Assembly: GCA_028287415.1 (NCBI GenBank) | Contig: JAQBPS010000201.1 | Span: forward strand, 1-7,835 | Origin: Bacillota bacterium | GTDB lineage: Bacteria; Bacillota; Sulfobacillia; Symbiobacteriales; Symbiobacteriaceae | DNA: 7,835 nucleotides | Direction of reading: 5' to 3' | Part shown: piece by piece, positions 1 through 6,190 of the stretch | Position numbering within the stretch: the stretch's first letter is position 1 | Layout: every line of letters begins with the position of its first letter | Notes under the pieces: model-generated | The model's database searches: none | What the model was told of the DNA's origin: nothing | Seen by the model: only the letters and a program-made list of their open reading frames with translations | Program-made: the position numbers and the translations under genes

Positions 1-990
1 GTGCTGGAGGCGGTGAAGCAGAGCGAGCATTACAAGAGCCCGGTGCCGGGCAAGCACGGCGGGCGCGGCGTTGCCGCCGGGTTCTGGTTCAACGGCGGCG
101 GCCCCTCGTCCAGCCACATCACCTTCAACCACGACGGCACCGTCAACCTGGCGGAGGGCTCGACCGACATCGGCGGCTCCCGTGCATCAATGGCGATGAT
201 TGTGGCCGAAGAGCTGGGCATTCCTTATGCGGATGTCCGGCCGACCGTCGCGGATACGGAGTCGGTCGGCTACACCGACCCGACCGGCGGCTCCCGTACG
301 ACCTATGCGACCGGCATGGCCTGCCACACCGCCGCGCAGGAGGCGAAGCAGCAGCTCTGCCAGCGGGCGGCCAAGACGTGGGAGATCGCCGTGGAGGATG
401 TCGCGTTCGTCGCTGGCAAGGGCGTCGTTGCCAAGAACGACTCGTCGAAAGTGCTCACCATCGTTCAGATCACCAAGGATATGAATCGGACGGGCGGCCC
501 CATCTACGCCGTCGGCGCGGTCAACGCCCGGGGCGCTGCGCCTGCCTTCGCCGTCCACATCGCCGATGTGGCAGTCGACCCTGACACCGGCAAGACGACC
601 ATTGTAAAGTACACTGCGTTCCAGGATGTCGGCCGGGCGATCCACCCGAGCTACGTCGAGGGGCAGATCCAGGGCGGTGTCGCACAGGGCATCGGCTGGG
701 CGCTGAACGAGGAGTACGTGTACGACGATGAGGGCCACCTGCGCAACGCCAACCTGCTGGACTACCGGGTGCCGACCGCCCTTGACCTGCCGCTGATCGA
801 GACGGTGCTGGTCGAGGTGCCGAACCCGAACCACCCGTACGGGGTCCGGGGCGTGGGCGAGGTTTGCATCGTACCGCCGGCCGGCGCTGTGGCGAATGCG
901 ATCCAGCGGGCGACCGGGGTGCGCTTTGACACCCTGCCGCTCAGCCCGGAGCGGGTCTGCATGACGGTGCTGAAAGCAGGGGCCAAGTAG
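1..990 (+). CDS. Molybdenum hydroxylase large (molybdopterin-binding) subunit, xanthine dehydrogenase family, C-terminal part
   Basis: This is the last 329 residues of a molybdopterin-cytosine/guanine-dinucleotide hydroxylase large subunit; family members are about 750-800 residues, so roughly half is missing to the left and the GTG at base 1 is probably internal. Family hallmarks are visible: the Gly-rich stretch SSHITF with GSTDIGGSRASMAMIVAEEL (residues about 37-71), TGGSRTTYATGMA (95-107), GRAIHPSYVEGQIQGGVAQG (211-230) and GVRGVGEVCIVPPAGAVANA (281-300). In this last motif Glu287 matches the catalytic base that activates the Mo-bound hydroxyl. The enzyme hydroxylates a carbon of a heterocycle, aldehyde or related substrate and passes electrons to FeS/FAD partners, which are not in the window. 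Substrate cannot be told from this part; xanthine, CO, nicotinate and aldehyde enzymes share these motifs. A MoaD-like gene follows after 3 nt, suggesting one operon. Confidence 0.92.
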   Translation: MLEAVKQSEHYKSPVPGKHGGRGVAAGFWFNGGGPSSSHITFNHDGTVNLAEGSTDIGGSRASMAMIVAEELGIPYADVRPTVADTESVGYTDPTGGSRTTYATGMACHTAAQEAKQQLCQRAAKTWEIAVEDVAFVAGKGVVAKNDSSKVLTIVQITKDMNRTGGPIYAVGAVNARGAAPAFAVHIADVAVDPDTGKTTIVKYTAFQDVGRAIHPSYVEGQIQGGVAQGIGWALNEEYVYDDEGHLRNANLLDYRVPTALDLPLIETVLVEVPNPNHPYGVRGVGEVCIVPPAGAVANAIQRATGVRFDTLPLSPERVCMTVLKAGAK

Positions 991-993
991 CCG

Positions 994-1260
994 ATGGCGA
1001 CGGTCTGGATTCCCTCGCTGATGCGGGACGTGACCGGGGGCCGCGAGTCGGTGGTGGTGCCGGGCGCCACCCTCAGGGAGGTCGTCGCCAACCTGGAGGC
1101 GGCCTTCCCCGGACTCGGGGCGCGGCTCTGCTCGCCGGAGGGGGCGATCTTGCCGTACATCGCCGTCGCCGTCGATGGGGAAGCAGCGATCGAGGGGATG
1201 CGCACCAGGATCAGTGAGGAGAGCGAGGTTCACTTCCTGCCAGCCATCTCCGGGGGTTGA
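994..1260 (+). CDS. MoaD/ThiS-family ubiquitin-like sulfur carrier protein
   Basis: An 88-residue protein with the pattern of the MoaD/ThiS beta-grasp family: a short N-terminal strand (TVWIPSLMRDVTGG), the segment VPGATLREVVANLEAAFPGL (residues 22-41), a later strand block (YIAVAVDGEAAIEG, 55-68), then EVHFLPAISGG with the C-terminal Gly-Gly that is adenylated and thiocarboxylated in this family. In molybdenum cofactor synthesis MoaD donates sulfur to precursor Z with MoaE; related proteins serve thiamin or other sulfur transfers. The ATG lies 3 nt after the stop of the Mo-hydroxylase gene, so translation is probably coupled and the protein likely serves cofactor supply or sulfuration for that enzyme. 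That role is inference; no MoaE or adenylating partner is in view. The family call is secure, the exact pathway is not. Confidence 0.85.
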   Translation: MATVWIPSLMRDVTGGRESVVVPGATLREVVANLEAAFPGLGARLCSPEGAILPYIAVAVDGEAAIEGMRTRISEESEVHFLPAISGG

Positions 1261-1275
1261 GCGGGGCATAGCGAC

Positions 1276-1307
1276 AAAGGGGAGCCGCACATGTGCGGCT
1301 CCCCTTT
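1276..1307. terminator. Perfect palindrome, probable bidirectional terminator
   Basis: A 32-bp perfect palindrome, with arms of 16 nt starting AAAGGGGAGCCGCA and ending TGCGGCTCCCCTTT, lies 15 nt after the stop of the MoaD-like gene and 30 nt from the stop of the convergent SRPBCC gene. It can form a GC-rich hairpin of about 14 bp with a CATG loop on either strand. The stem base carries AAA/TTT, giving a short U run in both directions; the U tract is weak, so termination strength is uncertain. Confidence 0.75.
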
Positions 1308-1337
1308 CCAGCTAACGACTAAGCGAAGCCCGCCCGC

Positions 1338-1832
1338 TTACATTCGCTTGACGAGGTCGGCAAGCTGATCGGCGGCCTGCCCCCAACCGTCGTGAAACCC
1401 CATGTCATTGTGCCTGTTGCGGCCTTCTTCGTCCTTATGCATGACCAGCGCCGTGTACTTCGTCCCCTTCCCGTGCGGTTCAAGCGTGATGACCACCGTC
1501 AAGGAGGGAATCTCGGACGATCGATTGGCTGGACGGAAGCCAGGTGCAAGGGCATCGGTCCACACGAGCTTTTCGTTCGTTACCACTTCAAGATAACAGC
1601 AGACATGGGGAAACTCCTGCCCCTCCGGTGAGCGCCTGACCGTGCGGAAGATACCCCCGGGGCGAAGATCAATCTCGCAATCCGCCGTCGTCCACGGCGC
1701 AGGAGTGAACCATTTCTTCATCTGCTCCGGGGTGGTCCACGCCGTCCAGACGAGTTCTCGCGGGACATCGACGATGCGTTCCAATACCAGGTCAAGCTTC
1801 GGGTCTGGTTGGCGAAGGATTGGACGAGTCAT
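1338..1832 (-). CDS. SRPBCC (AHSA1-type, START-like) domain protein
   Basis: A 164-residue protein with the AHSA1/SRPBCC signature order: [28 protein letters not shown] (residues 17-44), a [11 protein letters not shown] strand (55-65), the central strands [19 protein letters not shown] (81-99), [20 protein letters not shown] (111-130), and a long C-terminal helix around [20 protein letters not shown] (145-164). These proteins form a helix-grip fold with a hydrophobic cavity; most bacterial members have no known ligand. It follows an ArsR-type regulator with a 4-nt ATGA overlap, a pairing very common in bacteria and implying one bicistronic mRNA. A purine-rich stretch (AAAGGGG) lies about 8 nt before the ATG, within the end of the upstream gene. 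The length is normal and the gene looks intact. A role in binding or responding to a small hydrophobic compound is inference. Confidence 0.9.
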   Translation of the reverse strand: MTRPILRQPDPKLDLVLERIVDVPRELVWTAWTTPEQMKKWFTPAPWTTADCEIDLRPGGIFRTVRRSPEGQEFPHVCCYLEVVTNEKLVWTDALAPGFRPANRSSEIPSLTVVITLEPHGKGTKYTALVMHKDEEGRNRHNDMGFHDGWGQAADQLADLVKRM

Positions 1833-2167
1833 TCTTCTGGCCCCTTTCGGTCGCTGAGGTAGTTATCCAGTTGATCAAGGCGGCGTTCCCAGATCGCGCG
1901 TTGCCTTACCATCCATTGCTCAGCAACCTCCAGCGGCTGCGGCGCGAGCTGATAGGTTCGGACACGTCCCGTCTTGCGTGACCGGACCAATCCGCAATTC
2001 TCGAGGACATCAAGGTGTTGAGAGAATGACGGCAAAGCCATCTTGAAGGGCTGCGCCAGCTCGCTCACAGTGGCAGGGCCGCGGCTCAGCCGTTCAAGGA
2101 CAGCCCGCCGTGTTGGGTCGCCCAGGGCTTGAAACACACGATTGAGTGAAGGAGATTGGTTAGCCAT
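1829..2167 (-). CDS. ArsR-family winged-helix transcriptional regulator
   Basis: A 112-residue regulator. The N-terminus [20 protein letters not shown] (residues 11-30) is the classic first-helix motif of the ArsR/SdpR group. It is followed by the helix-turn-helix [30 protein letters not shown] (32-61), with S-x-x-HL in the recognition helix, and a wing [13 protein letters not shown] (62-74). The C-terminal helix is rich in Trp, Arg and Asp ([17 protein letters not shown]). No metal-binding ELCVCDL cysteines are present and the only cysteine is Cys58, so a non-metal member is likely. It heads a two-gene unit with the SRPBCC gene and probably represses its own promoter. There is no good ribosome binding site; a strong promoter ends 7 nt before the ATG, so the transcript is probably leaderless. 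A GTG at codon 11 is an alternative start but would cut into the conserved helix. Confidence 0.93.
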   Translation of the reverse strand: MANQSPSLNRVFQALGDPTRRAVLERLSRGPATVSELAQPFKMALPSFSQHLDVLENCGLVRSRKTGRVRTYQLAPQPLEVAEQWMVRQRAIWERRLDQLDNYLSDRKGPEE

Positions 2168-2170
2168 GTG

Positions 2171-2199
2171 CCTAACTATACAGCACAGCCATACTTAGG
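2171..2199. promoter_or_regulatory. Candidate ArsR operator (imperfect inverted repeat)
   Basis: On the plus strand CCTAACTATA and CATACTTAGG form 10-nt arms, matching at 8 of 10 positions, around a 9-nt centre. The repeat covers the -10 box, the spacer and the edge of the -35 box of the regulator's promoter. Position and symmetry fit autorepression by a dimeric ArsR protein; binding itself is inferred. Confidence 0.5.
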
Positions 2200-2203
2200 T
2201 CAA
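2175..2203 (-). promoter_or_regulatory. Sigma-A-type promoter of the ArsR/SRPBCC unit
   Basis: Reading the minus strand, TTGACC (2203-2198) and TATAGT (2180-2175) are separated by exactly 17 nt. Each hexamer matches the housekeeping consensus at five of six positions. Only 7 nt (TAGGCAC) separate the -10 box from the ATG of the ArsR gene, so transcription should begin at or one base before the start codon. Confidence 0.8.
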
Positions 2204-2208
2204 GACCT

Positions 2209-2418
2209 TTGTTTTGTAGGTACTGTCGAGAGCGGCTGGAAGTATCCATAGAATGTTCGATGTGTTCTGGCGGGCGGCCGCTCGGGGCCTGGCAGCCGCC
2301 GGGGGTGCCGTCCACGCCCGGCTGGCGGGGGACCTGGCCATCAACCTGCTTGTTTAAGCAAGGTCAACTTTTGACTGCCTTGTTTGCTGCAGACCAGGCA
2401 AAAGTTGATCGAACTTAA
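2209..2418 (+). other. Short open frame with zinc-ribbon-like N-terminus, doubtful
   Basis: A 69-codon frame starting TTG encodes FCRYCRERLEVSIECSMCSG near its start, a CxxC-9-CxxC pattern like the zinc-ribbon found at the N-terminus of many bacterial proteins. The rest is Pro/Trp/Gly-rich and unlike any family I recognise, and the 3' part runs into an inverted repeat. There is no ribosome binding site, and the start abuts the divergent ArsR promoter. It may be a decayed gene start or chance. Confidence 0.15.
2354..2418. repeat. Inverted repeat A (20-nt arms, CAACTTTT motif)
   Basis: Arms at 2354-2373 and 2399-2418 match at 16 of 20 positions and share a perfect 10-nt block, TCAACTTTTG/CAAAAGTTGA, with TTAAG/CTTAA at the outer ends. 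The inner TGCCT/AGGCA pair extends the fold. It could be the end of a decayed insertion sequence, a miniature element or a hairpin in RNA. Confidence 0.6.
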
Positions 2419-2462
2419 GATCGGCAAGTGGTTTCGGTCAGCGGTCCCCGGGTGGCCGAGTT

Positions 2463-2513
2463 CGCGCAACTTTTAACCCAAGTGTTGGACTCAGGCGGAT
2501 TAAAACTTGCGCG
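2463..2513. repeat. Inverted repeat B (17-nt arms, related motif)
   Basis: Arms CGCGCAACTTTTAACCC (2463-2479) and GGATTAAAACTTGCGCG (2497-2513) pair at 15 of 17 positions around a 17-nt centre. The CAACTTTT core is shared with inverted repeat A lying about 45 bp away. It lies about 80 bp past the stop of the minus-strand monooxygenase gene, so a role in ending that transcript is possible, although the loop is large and there is no U tract. Confidence 0.6.
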
Positions 2514-2591
2514 TACTCTGTAATCACGTGGTTGACATGATCCTGCCGCTATGCATTCTCGTCAGTTGCAGGAGGGGCCTTATCGGGAGTA

Positions 2592-3929
2592 TCAAAGCCC
2601 TGTGAGCACCCGGAGCAGCACCCGCGGCCGGAAGACCTCCGAAATGGGCCGCAGCAGGTGCAGCACCCGCAGGAAGGAGATCGCTGCCTCCCGGTCCCGG
2701 GAGCCCAGCCGGATCATGCGCCGCATATACCAGTTAATCAGGCCGGCGCCCACCGGCCGGGCCCCCTCGGCCTCCGGATAGGCCAGGTCCTCACTGGTGC
2801 CTGCCTGCCATGGCAGTTCGATCACTTTGGCGAGCCGCTGCTGGAAACGCCGGGAGAGCCCCTCCAGGCGGCCGTTCCCCTGCTCCAGCAGCGCCTGCTC
2901 CAGCGCCTCCGCGCCCATGGCCGCCGTGGTCATGCCCTGACCGTAGCGCGGGTTGAAGCTGCAGGCCGCATCACCCAAAACCATCAGCCCCTCGGGGAAG
3001 CGGGCCATCCTTTCATAGTGACGGCGCAAGCTGGAGGGGATCCGGTAGGCCATGATCGGCCCCTCCGGCTCGCAGCGGCTCAGCACCTCGTGGATATCCG
3101 GCTCCGAGAGGTCGCGGATGAACGCCATGAACCCGGCCTCATCCGTGGGGCACGCGTCGCCGAACATGGTCTGAAGGGTGACCAGCCAACGGTTCCCCTC
3201 AAGCGGCAGCATCACGCAGATGCGCGTCGACGGACGCTCCTCGAACTGGAGCCGGAGGTGCCAGTCAGGGCGGCTTGCCGGCCAGTGGAAGATGCGGGAG
3301 GCGTAGGCGACGTCCAGCTTCAGCTCGGTCACAGGCACCTCCCCATAGCCCAGCTCCTGGAGCCAGCCCGGCGTGCGGGTGCCGCGGCCGCTCGCATCCA
3401 CCACGAGGTCCGCTGCCAGCAGAGTCTCAGGCAGCCCCCCCTGCACAGGCTGCACGTTGATGCCGGTCACGGCTGTCCGGCTAGCATCGGTCACCAGCCC
3501 GGTCACCCGTAATCCGGACACCAACTGGACATTGGGGAGCCGCAGCAGGTGCGTGCGCACCTGCCACTCCAGGAGGGCACGGCTCATGGAGAGCGCCATC
3601 AGGCCGCTGTCGAAGCGCCCCTTGATGACGCCGTGCTGGTACCAGCGTGAGTCCCGGGCGCTGTCGGAGTAGTCGGCTCCGGCTGCGATGAGGTCCTGGG
3701 TCAGCCCGGGAAAGAGCCGCTCCATGATCTGCTGCCCACGGATCATCAGGGCGTGGGCATGGTTCGCCTGGGGGGCGCCCTTGCGCACGACAGGCTCATT
3801 CTTCAGTTCGTCCCGCTCGATCACGGTTACCCTCTCGAAACGGTTCGCAAGGACCCGGGCCGCCAGCAAACCGGCCATGCTGCCCCCGATTACCACGGCA
3901 TGGCTGCCGAGACGCTCTTCCTTCACCAC
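2592..3929 (-). CDS. FAD-dependent monooxygenase/epoxidase-like oxidoreductase
   Basis: A 445-residue flavoprotein of the PHBH-like aromatic hydroxylase/epoxidase superfamily. The N-terminal Rossmann segment AVVIGGSMAGLLAARVLA (residues 11-28) has the GxGxxG-type loop as GGSMAG, and an acidic residue ends the second strand (VTVIERD, 34-40). The middle DLVVDASGRGTRTP (174-187) is the DG-type motif, and GLMVLGDAACSFNPRYGQGM (314-333) is the GD motif that binds the FAD ribityl and pyrophosphate. The segment RKGAPQANHAHALMIRGQQI (49-68) recalls LasC/MonCI-like epoxidases, an inference from memory. Such enzymes use NAD(P)H and O2 to hydroxylate or epoxidise lipophilic substrates; the substrate here is unknown. 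The start is GTG with a weak AGGCGG about 9 nt upstream; an in-frame stop lies about 30 nt further up. It appears to be a single-gene unit, divergent from the sigma-like gene. Intact, normal length. Confidence 0.88.
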   Translation of the reverse strand: MVKEERLGSHAVVIGGSMAGLLAARVLANRFERVTVIERDELKNEPVVRKGAPQANHAHALMIRGQQIMERLFPGLTQDLIAAGADYSDSARDSRWYQHGVIKGRFDSGLMALSMSRALLEWQVRTHLLRLPNVQLVSGLRVTGLVTDASRTAVTGINVQPVQGGLPETLLAADLVVDASGRGTRTPGWLQELGYGEVPVTELKLDVAYASRIFHWPASRPDWHLRLQFEERPSTRICVMLPLEGNRWLVTLQTMFGDACPTDEAGFMAFIRDLSEPDIHEVLSRCEPEGPIMAYRIPSSLRRHYERMARFPEGLMVLGDAACSFNPRYGQGMTTAAMGAEALEQALLEQGNGRLEGLSRRFQQRLAKVIELPWQAGTSEDLAYPEAEGARPVGAGLINWYMRRMIRLGSRDREAAISFLRVLHLLRPISEVFRPRVLLRVLTGL

Positions 3930-4090
3930 GTGGATGCACCGCCTATCCAGTATCTTTCAAGGACATTAACCTGCGACGGTGGGTGAATTGGGGCTCTCCT
4001 TTGAGATTTTCTCTGTGTGCGGTTGAACCTCAGACCAGTCGTCCCCCGCTAATCAGGTGAAGATCATCAACAGCGAAAGGGTCATGCAGG
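3930..4090. promoter_or_regulatory. Divergent intergenic region (promoters expected)
   Basis: These 161 bp separate the divergent monooxygenase and sigma-fusion genes and must hold promoters for both. On the plus strand TTGAAC at 4023-4028 is followed after 19 nt by GCTAAT at 4048-4053, a weak housekeeping-type match. I see no convincing minus-strand pair. An AAAGGG purine run at 4076-4081, 9 nt before the TTG at 4091, is the likely ribosome binding site for the sigma fusion. Confidence 0.4.
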
Positions 4091-5836
4091 TTGGAAGCAC
4101 AGCAACTGGTCAGCCTCTGCCAGGCGGGCGACGAGGGCGCACTTGCAGAGCTATACCGGCTACACGCACCGGCGGCCTTCAAGACCGCCTACCTGATTAC
4201 GGGGGACCGGGCCATGGCTGAGGATGTCGTTCAGGAGACGTTCATTCAGGTGATCCGCAAGATCCACACGTTGCAGCAGGCCGCAAGTCTGCGGTCGTGG
4301 ATCTACAAGGTGTTGATCCGACAGGCCAGGGGTGCCGCCCGCACTGCTGCGTGGTCGCGCTGGCTCCCGTTTGACCGGCGGCCCGCGGCGGAGCCCGCCG
4401 ATGCGAACGCCGCCCGACCGTTCGAACGGTTGGAGGCGCAGGAAGAGTTGCTTGCCCTCCGCGCAGCGATCAAGCAGTTGAAGTCCGACCATCGCCTGGC
4501 GGTGGTGCTCTTCTACTACACCGGGCTTTCCGAGCAGGAGATCGCGCAGGTGGCCGGCATGGCGGTCTGTGCGGTGCTGGTCGGACTGGTCGGTGTGGGG
4601 GCCCTCCGGGCGAATCATGCGCAGCAAGCGCCGGCCGGCAAGCACCAGGCAGCGGCCACCCCGCCGGCAACCCTGGACGGCAAAACGATCAAGTCTGCTG
4701 AGGGACAGACGCTCCCGCCCCTCTCGCAGTCGGTGGCGTTGCGCCCGGAATACCTGGCGAAGATCGTCACCGTGTACAACCAGGACCCAAAGCAGGTGCG
4801 GCCACGTGGTACCGCCGCGACCCCGGATTTCCTGATCGTAATCCACCTGACTTCGGGCCAGGTGCTGTCGCTCGGCGTTGCCAAGGAGCAGTCGATCAGC
4901 GCTGACGATGATGGCGCTGCATTCTGGGTTGACTCGCGGGGCCTGTCGGATGTGCTGCGGGGGGCTGATTCGTTGGTCCGTCGGGGAGACGTGACGCCCG
5001 CGACCACTGGTGCCCTGTTCGACCCTGCGATGATGTCAAAGGTGACGGCGGTCGAGATTCATCGGGCGGGTGGCGGGCAGCAGACGACCACCGACCCCGC
5101 GCTGGTTGACGGGGTCAAGGCGGCCCTGACCAAAGCCACCTTCGTCACGGGTGAGCAGAATCCGCCGGGGCTGACGTACTACGGGGGCGGTTCAGCCCCT
5201 CTCATTCGCAACCAGGCGGGGGCAGGCTGGTGGACTTCGCCCGAGTTGGCTGGCGCCCTGAAGCAACTCCTGCCGCCGCAATATCTGACCAGCGATCAGG
5301 TGGTTGCGATCGTCCGCAAAGCGGACCCGGGCGTTGAGTGTGTCCCCCGGTACGAGGCGAAGGGCAGCTTCGCGGTGGACGGGGACCTCGTCTGGGTGGC
5401 CGTCGGACTAAACAGTCGGGATGAGCGGCTCGCCCTCTATGTCGACCCGGTCACCGGTAAGATTCTGCGGACCGATCCGCCGGAGGCAACGGGGGCGAAG
5501 GCGGTGGAAACGGTCAAGCAGTTCTATGCGCTCACCGCCCGCGGCGACTACAAGGCGGTCTGGGACCTGCTGCACACGTCGGCGCGGCATCCGAATCCGA
5601 TGCTGACCCCTGCGATCATTCAGGACCGCCTGGCGGCCATGCAGGGCAAGGCGGGGCCGAACCTCGTCTCAGCCACGTCCGATAAGATGAGCCTTGATTA
5701 TTCCAAGTACTCGAACTGCATGTGCCTGATCGCCGATGCGGTCCAGGTGACTGCCAAGCTGAGCGACGGCAGTGAGGCGAAGCTGATGGTAGCCAGGGAA
5801 CCGGATGGGGTCTGGCGGATTCTCTGGGCGCCCTGA
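4091..5836 (+). CDS. ECF sigma factor (truncated region 4) fused to membrane-anchored sensor/anti-sigma-like protein
   Basis: A 581-residue fusion. Residues about 4-84 are an ECF sigma region 2 (LVSLCQAGDEGALAELYRLH, AEDVVQETFIQV at 43-54, LRSWIYKVLIRQARGAAR at 67-84). Residues 116-157 are the first part of region 4, ending LSEQEIAQVAGM; the recognition helix normally following (usually -GTVKSRL-R-R-) is absent. The frame instead runs straight into a hydrophobic helix AVCAVLVGLVGVGAL (158-172), then an Ala/Pro/Gln linker and a long outer part. Within this, residues about 399-462 look PepSY-like (SDQVVAIVRKADPG to YVDPVTGKILR) and about 467-581 NTF2-like (AVETVKQFYALTARGDYKAVWDLL to DGVWRILWAP). 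The natural reading is that an in-frame deletion joined a sigma gene to a downstream membrane anti-sigma-type gene, removing the latter's cytoplasmic sigma-binding part. Start is TTG, the only sensible start for region 2. It may be inactive as a sigma factor, a membrane-tethered regulator, or an assembly artefact. Domain calls beyond sigma are tentative. Confidence 0.8.
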   Translation: MEAQQLVSLCQAGDEGALAELYRLHAPAAFKTAYLITGDRAMAEDVVQETFIQVIRKIHTLQQAASLRSWIYKVLIRQARGAARTAAWSRWLPFDRRPAAEPADANAARPFERLEAQEELLALRAAIKQLKSDHRLAVVLFYYTGLSEQEIAQVAGMAVCAVLVGLVGVGALRANHAQQAPAGKHQAAATPPATLDGKTIKSAEGQTLPPLSQSVALRPEYLAKIVTVYNQDPKQVRPRGTAATPDFLIVIHLTSGQVLSLGVAKEQSISADDDGAAFWVDSRGLSDVLRGADSLVRRGDVTPATTGALFDPAMMSKVTAVEIHRAGGGQQTTTDPALVDGVKAALTKATFVTGEQNPPGLTYYGGGSAPLIRNQAGAGWWTSPELAGALKQLLPPQYLTSDQVVAIVRKADPGVECVPRYEAKGSFAVDGDLVWVAVGLNSRDERLALYVDPVTGKILRTDPPEATGAKAVETVKQFYALTARGDYKAVWDLLHTSARHPNPMLTPAIIQDRLAAMQGKAGPNLVSATSDKMSLDYSKYSNCMCLIADAVQVTAKLSDGSEAKLMVAREPDGVWRILWAP

Positions 5837-5866
5837 CAGCCCCTAGCCCCAACCGAGCAGGAGGAA

Positions 5867-5908
5867 TTGACTGACAAGGTGAAACAGGCAGTTGCAGGGC
5901 TGAAGTAG
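5867..5908 (+). other. Tiny open frame behind a strong Shine-Dalgarno, remnant or leader peptide
   Basis: A consensus AGGAGG at 5859-5864 is followed almost at once by TTG and 12 more codons (TDKVKQAVAGLK) before TAG. The 2-nt spacing is too short for good initiation, and the next start codon (GTG 5879) is 14 nt away, rather far. The peptide resembles the tail of a normal protein. It could be the remains of a gene whose middle was deleted, or a short regulatory leader for the membrane-protein gene that follows 26 nt later. Confidence 0.2.
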
Positions 5909-5934
5909 CGTACGGTAACGGGCAGGAGGAGCAC

Positions 5935-6132
5935 ATGATGAGCCTGTACCTGGATCCCACTTACTTTCTGCTCCCAGTGGCGCTTGTGGTCACAGTCGGC
6001 TTTCTCCTGTGGAAGGAGCGGCTCCACAGGCCGATGTGGGTTGTCAGGGGCGCGGTGTTCGCTCTGCTGTTGGCTACGCTCGGGACCAGCGTCCCAGAGG
6101 CGCGATTGTCGGCCTCCTGTGGGAGATCCTGA
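5935..6132 (+). CDS. Small two-helix membrane protein, possibly frameshifted at its C-terminus
   Basis: A 65-residue protein with a strong ribosome binding site (GCAGGAGG 6-7 nt before the ATG). Two hydrophobic helices are visible, about residues 10-26 (YFLLPVALVVTVGFLLW) and 35-53 (WVVRGAVFALLLATLGTSV), separated by a charged loop KERLHRP. The tail PEARLSASCGRS is unlike the rest. The frame shifted by one base instead gives RGAIVGLLWEILIEL and stops at 6162-6164, which reads like a third membrane segment with a natural basic end (SARRPNP). A single lost base near 6093-6100 would explain this. I do not recognise the family. It stands 58 nt before the ABC-LytTR gene, suggesting it works with that transporter system. 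Confidence 0.65.
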   Translation: MMSLYLDPTYFLLPVALVVTVGFLLWKERLHRPMWVVRGAVFALLLATLGTSVPEARLSASCGRS

Positions 6133-6190
6133 TCGAACTCTCCGCTCGCAGACCCAATCCGTAGCTAAGCCATCACCGGGAGGGCTCACC

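Larger units (their letters stand above)
2204..2591. other. Intergenic region without a convincing gene
   Basis: This stretch lies between the ArsR promoter and the 3' end of the minus-strand monooxygenase gene. Its left half is GC-rich and carries one short open frame with a zinc-ribbon-like start; its right half is AT-richer and contains two inverted-repeat structures. A TTGACA at 2532-2537 has no matching -10 at normal spacing. No RNA gene was recognised. Confidence 0.6.

Noticed and set aside
187..1290. Long minus-strand open frame of 367 codons opposite the Mo-hydroxylase and MoaD genes
   Set aside because: It is the GC-rich antisense shadow of two genes with clear family motifs; its protein is rich in Arg, His and Gly without any recognisable domain.
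2532..2560. TTGACA as a promoter facing right in the intergenic region
   Set aside because: No matching -10 box at proper spacing and no plus-strand gene follows.
2658..3512. Plus-strand open frame of 284 codons opposite the monooxygenase
   Set aside because: Antisense to a gene with clear FAD motifs; the composition (His/Arg/Gln-rich) is typical of a shadow frame.
4024..4043. ECF-type promoter (TGAACC ... CGTC) before the sigma fusion
   Set aside because: The two elements are only about 9 nt apart, far less than the roughly 16 nt needed.
5867..5895. TTGACT as a -35 box for the small membrane gene
   Set aside because: No -10-like hexamer occurs at 16-19 nt downstream.
5984..6190. Earlier start of the ABC-LytTR frame
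   Set aside because: The added 69 residues overlap the small membrane gene, are Arg/Cys-rich and unlike ABC proteins, whereas GTG 6191 has a good Shine-Dalgarno and starts right at the domain.
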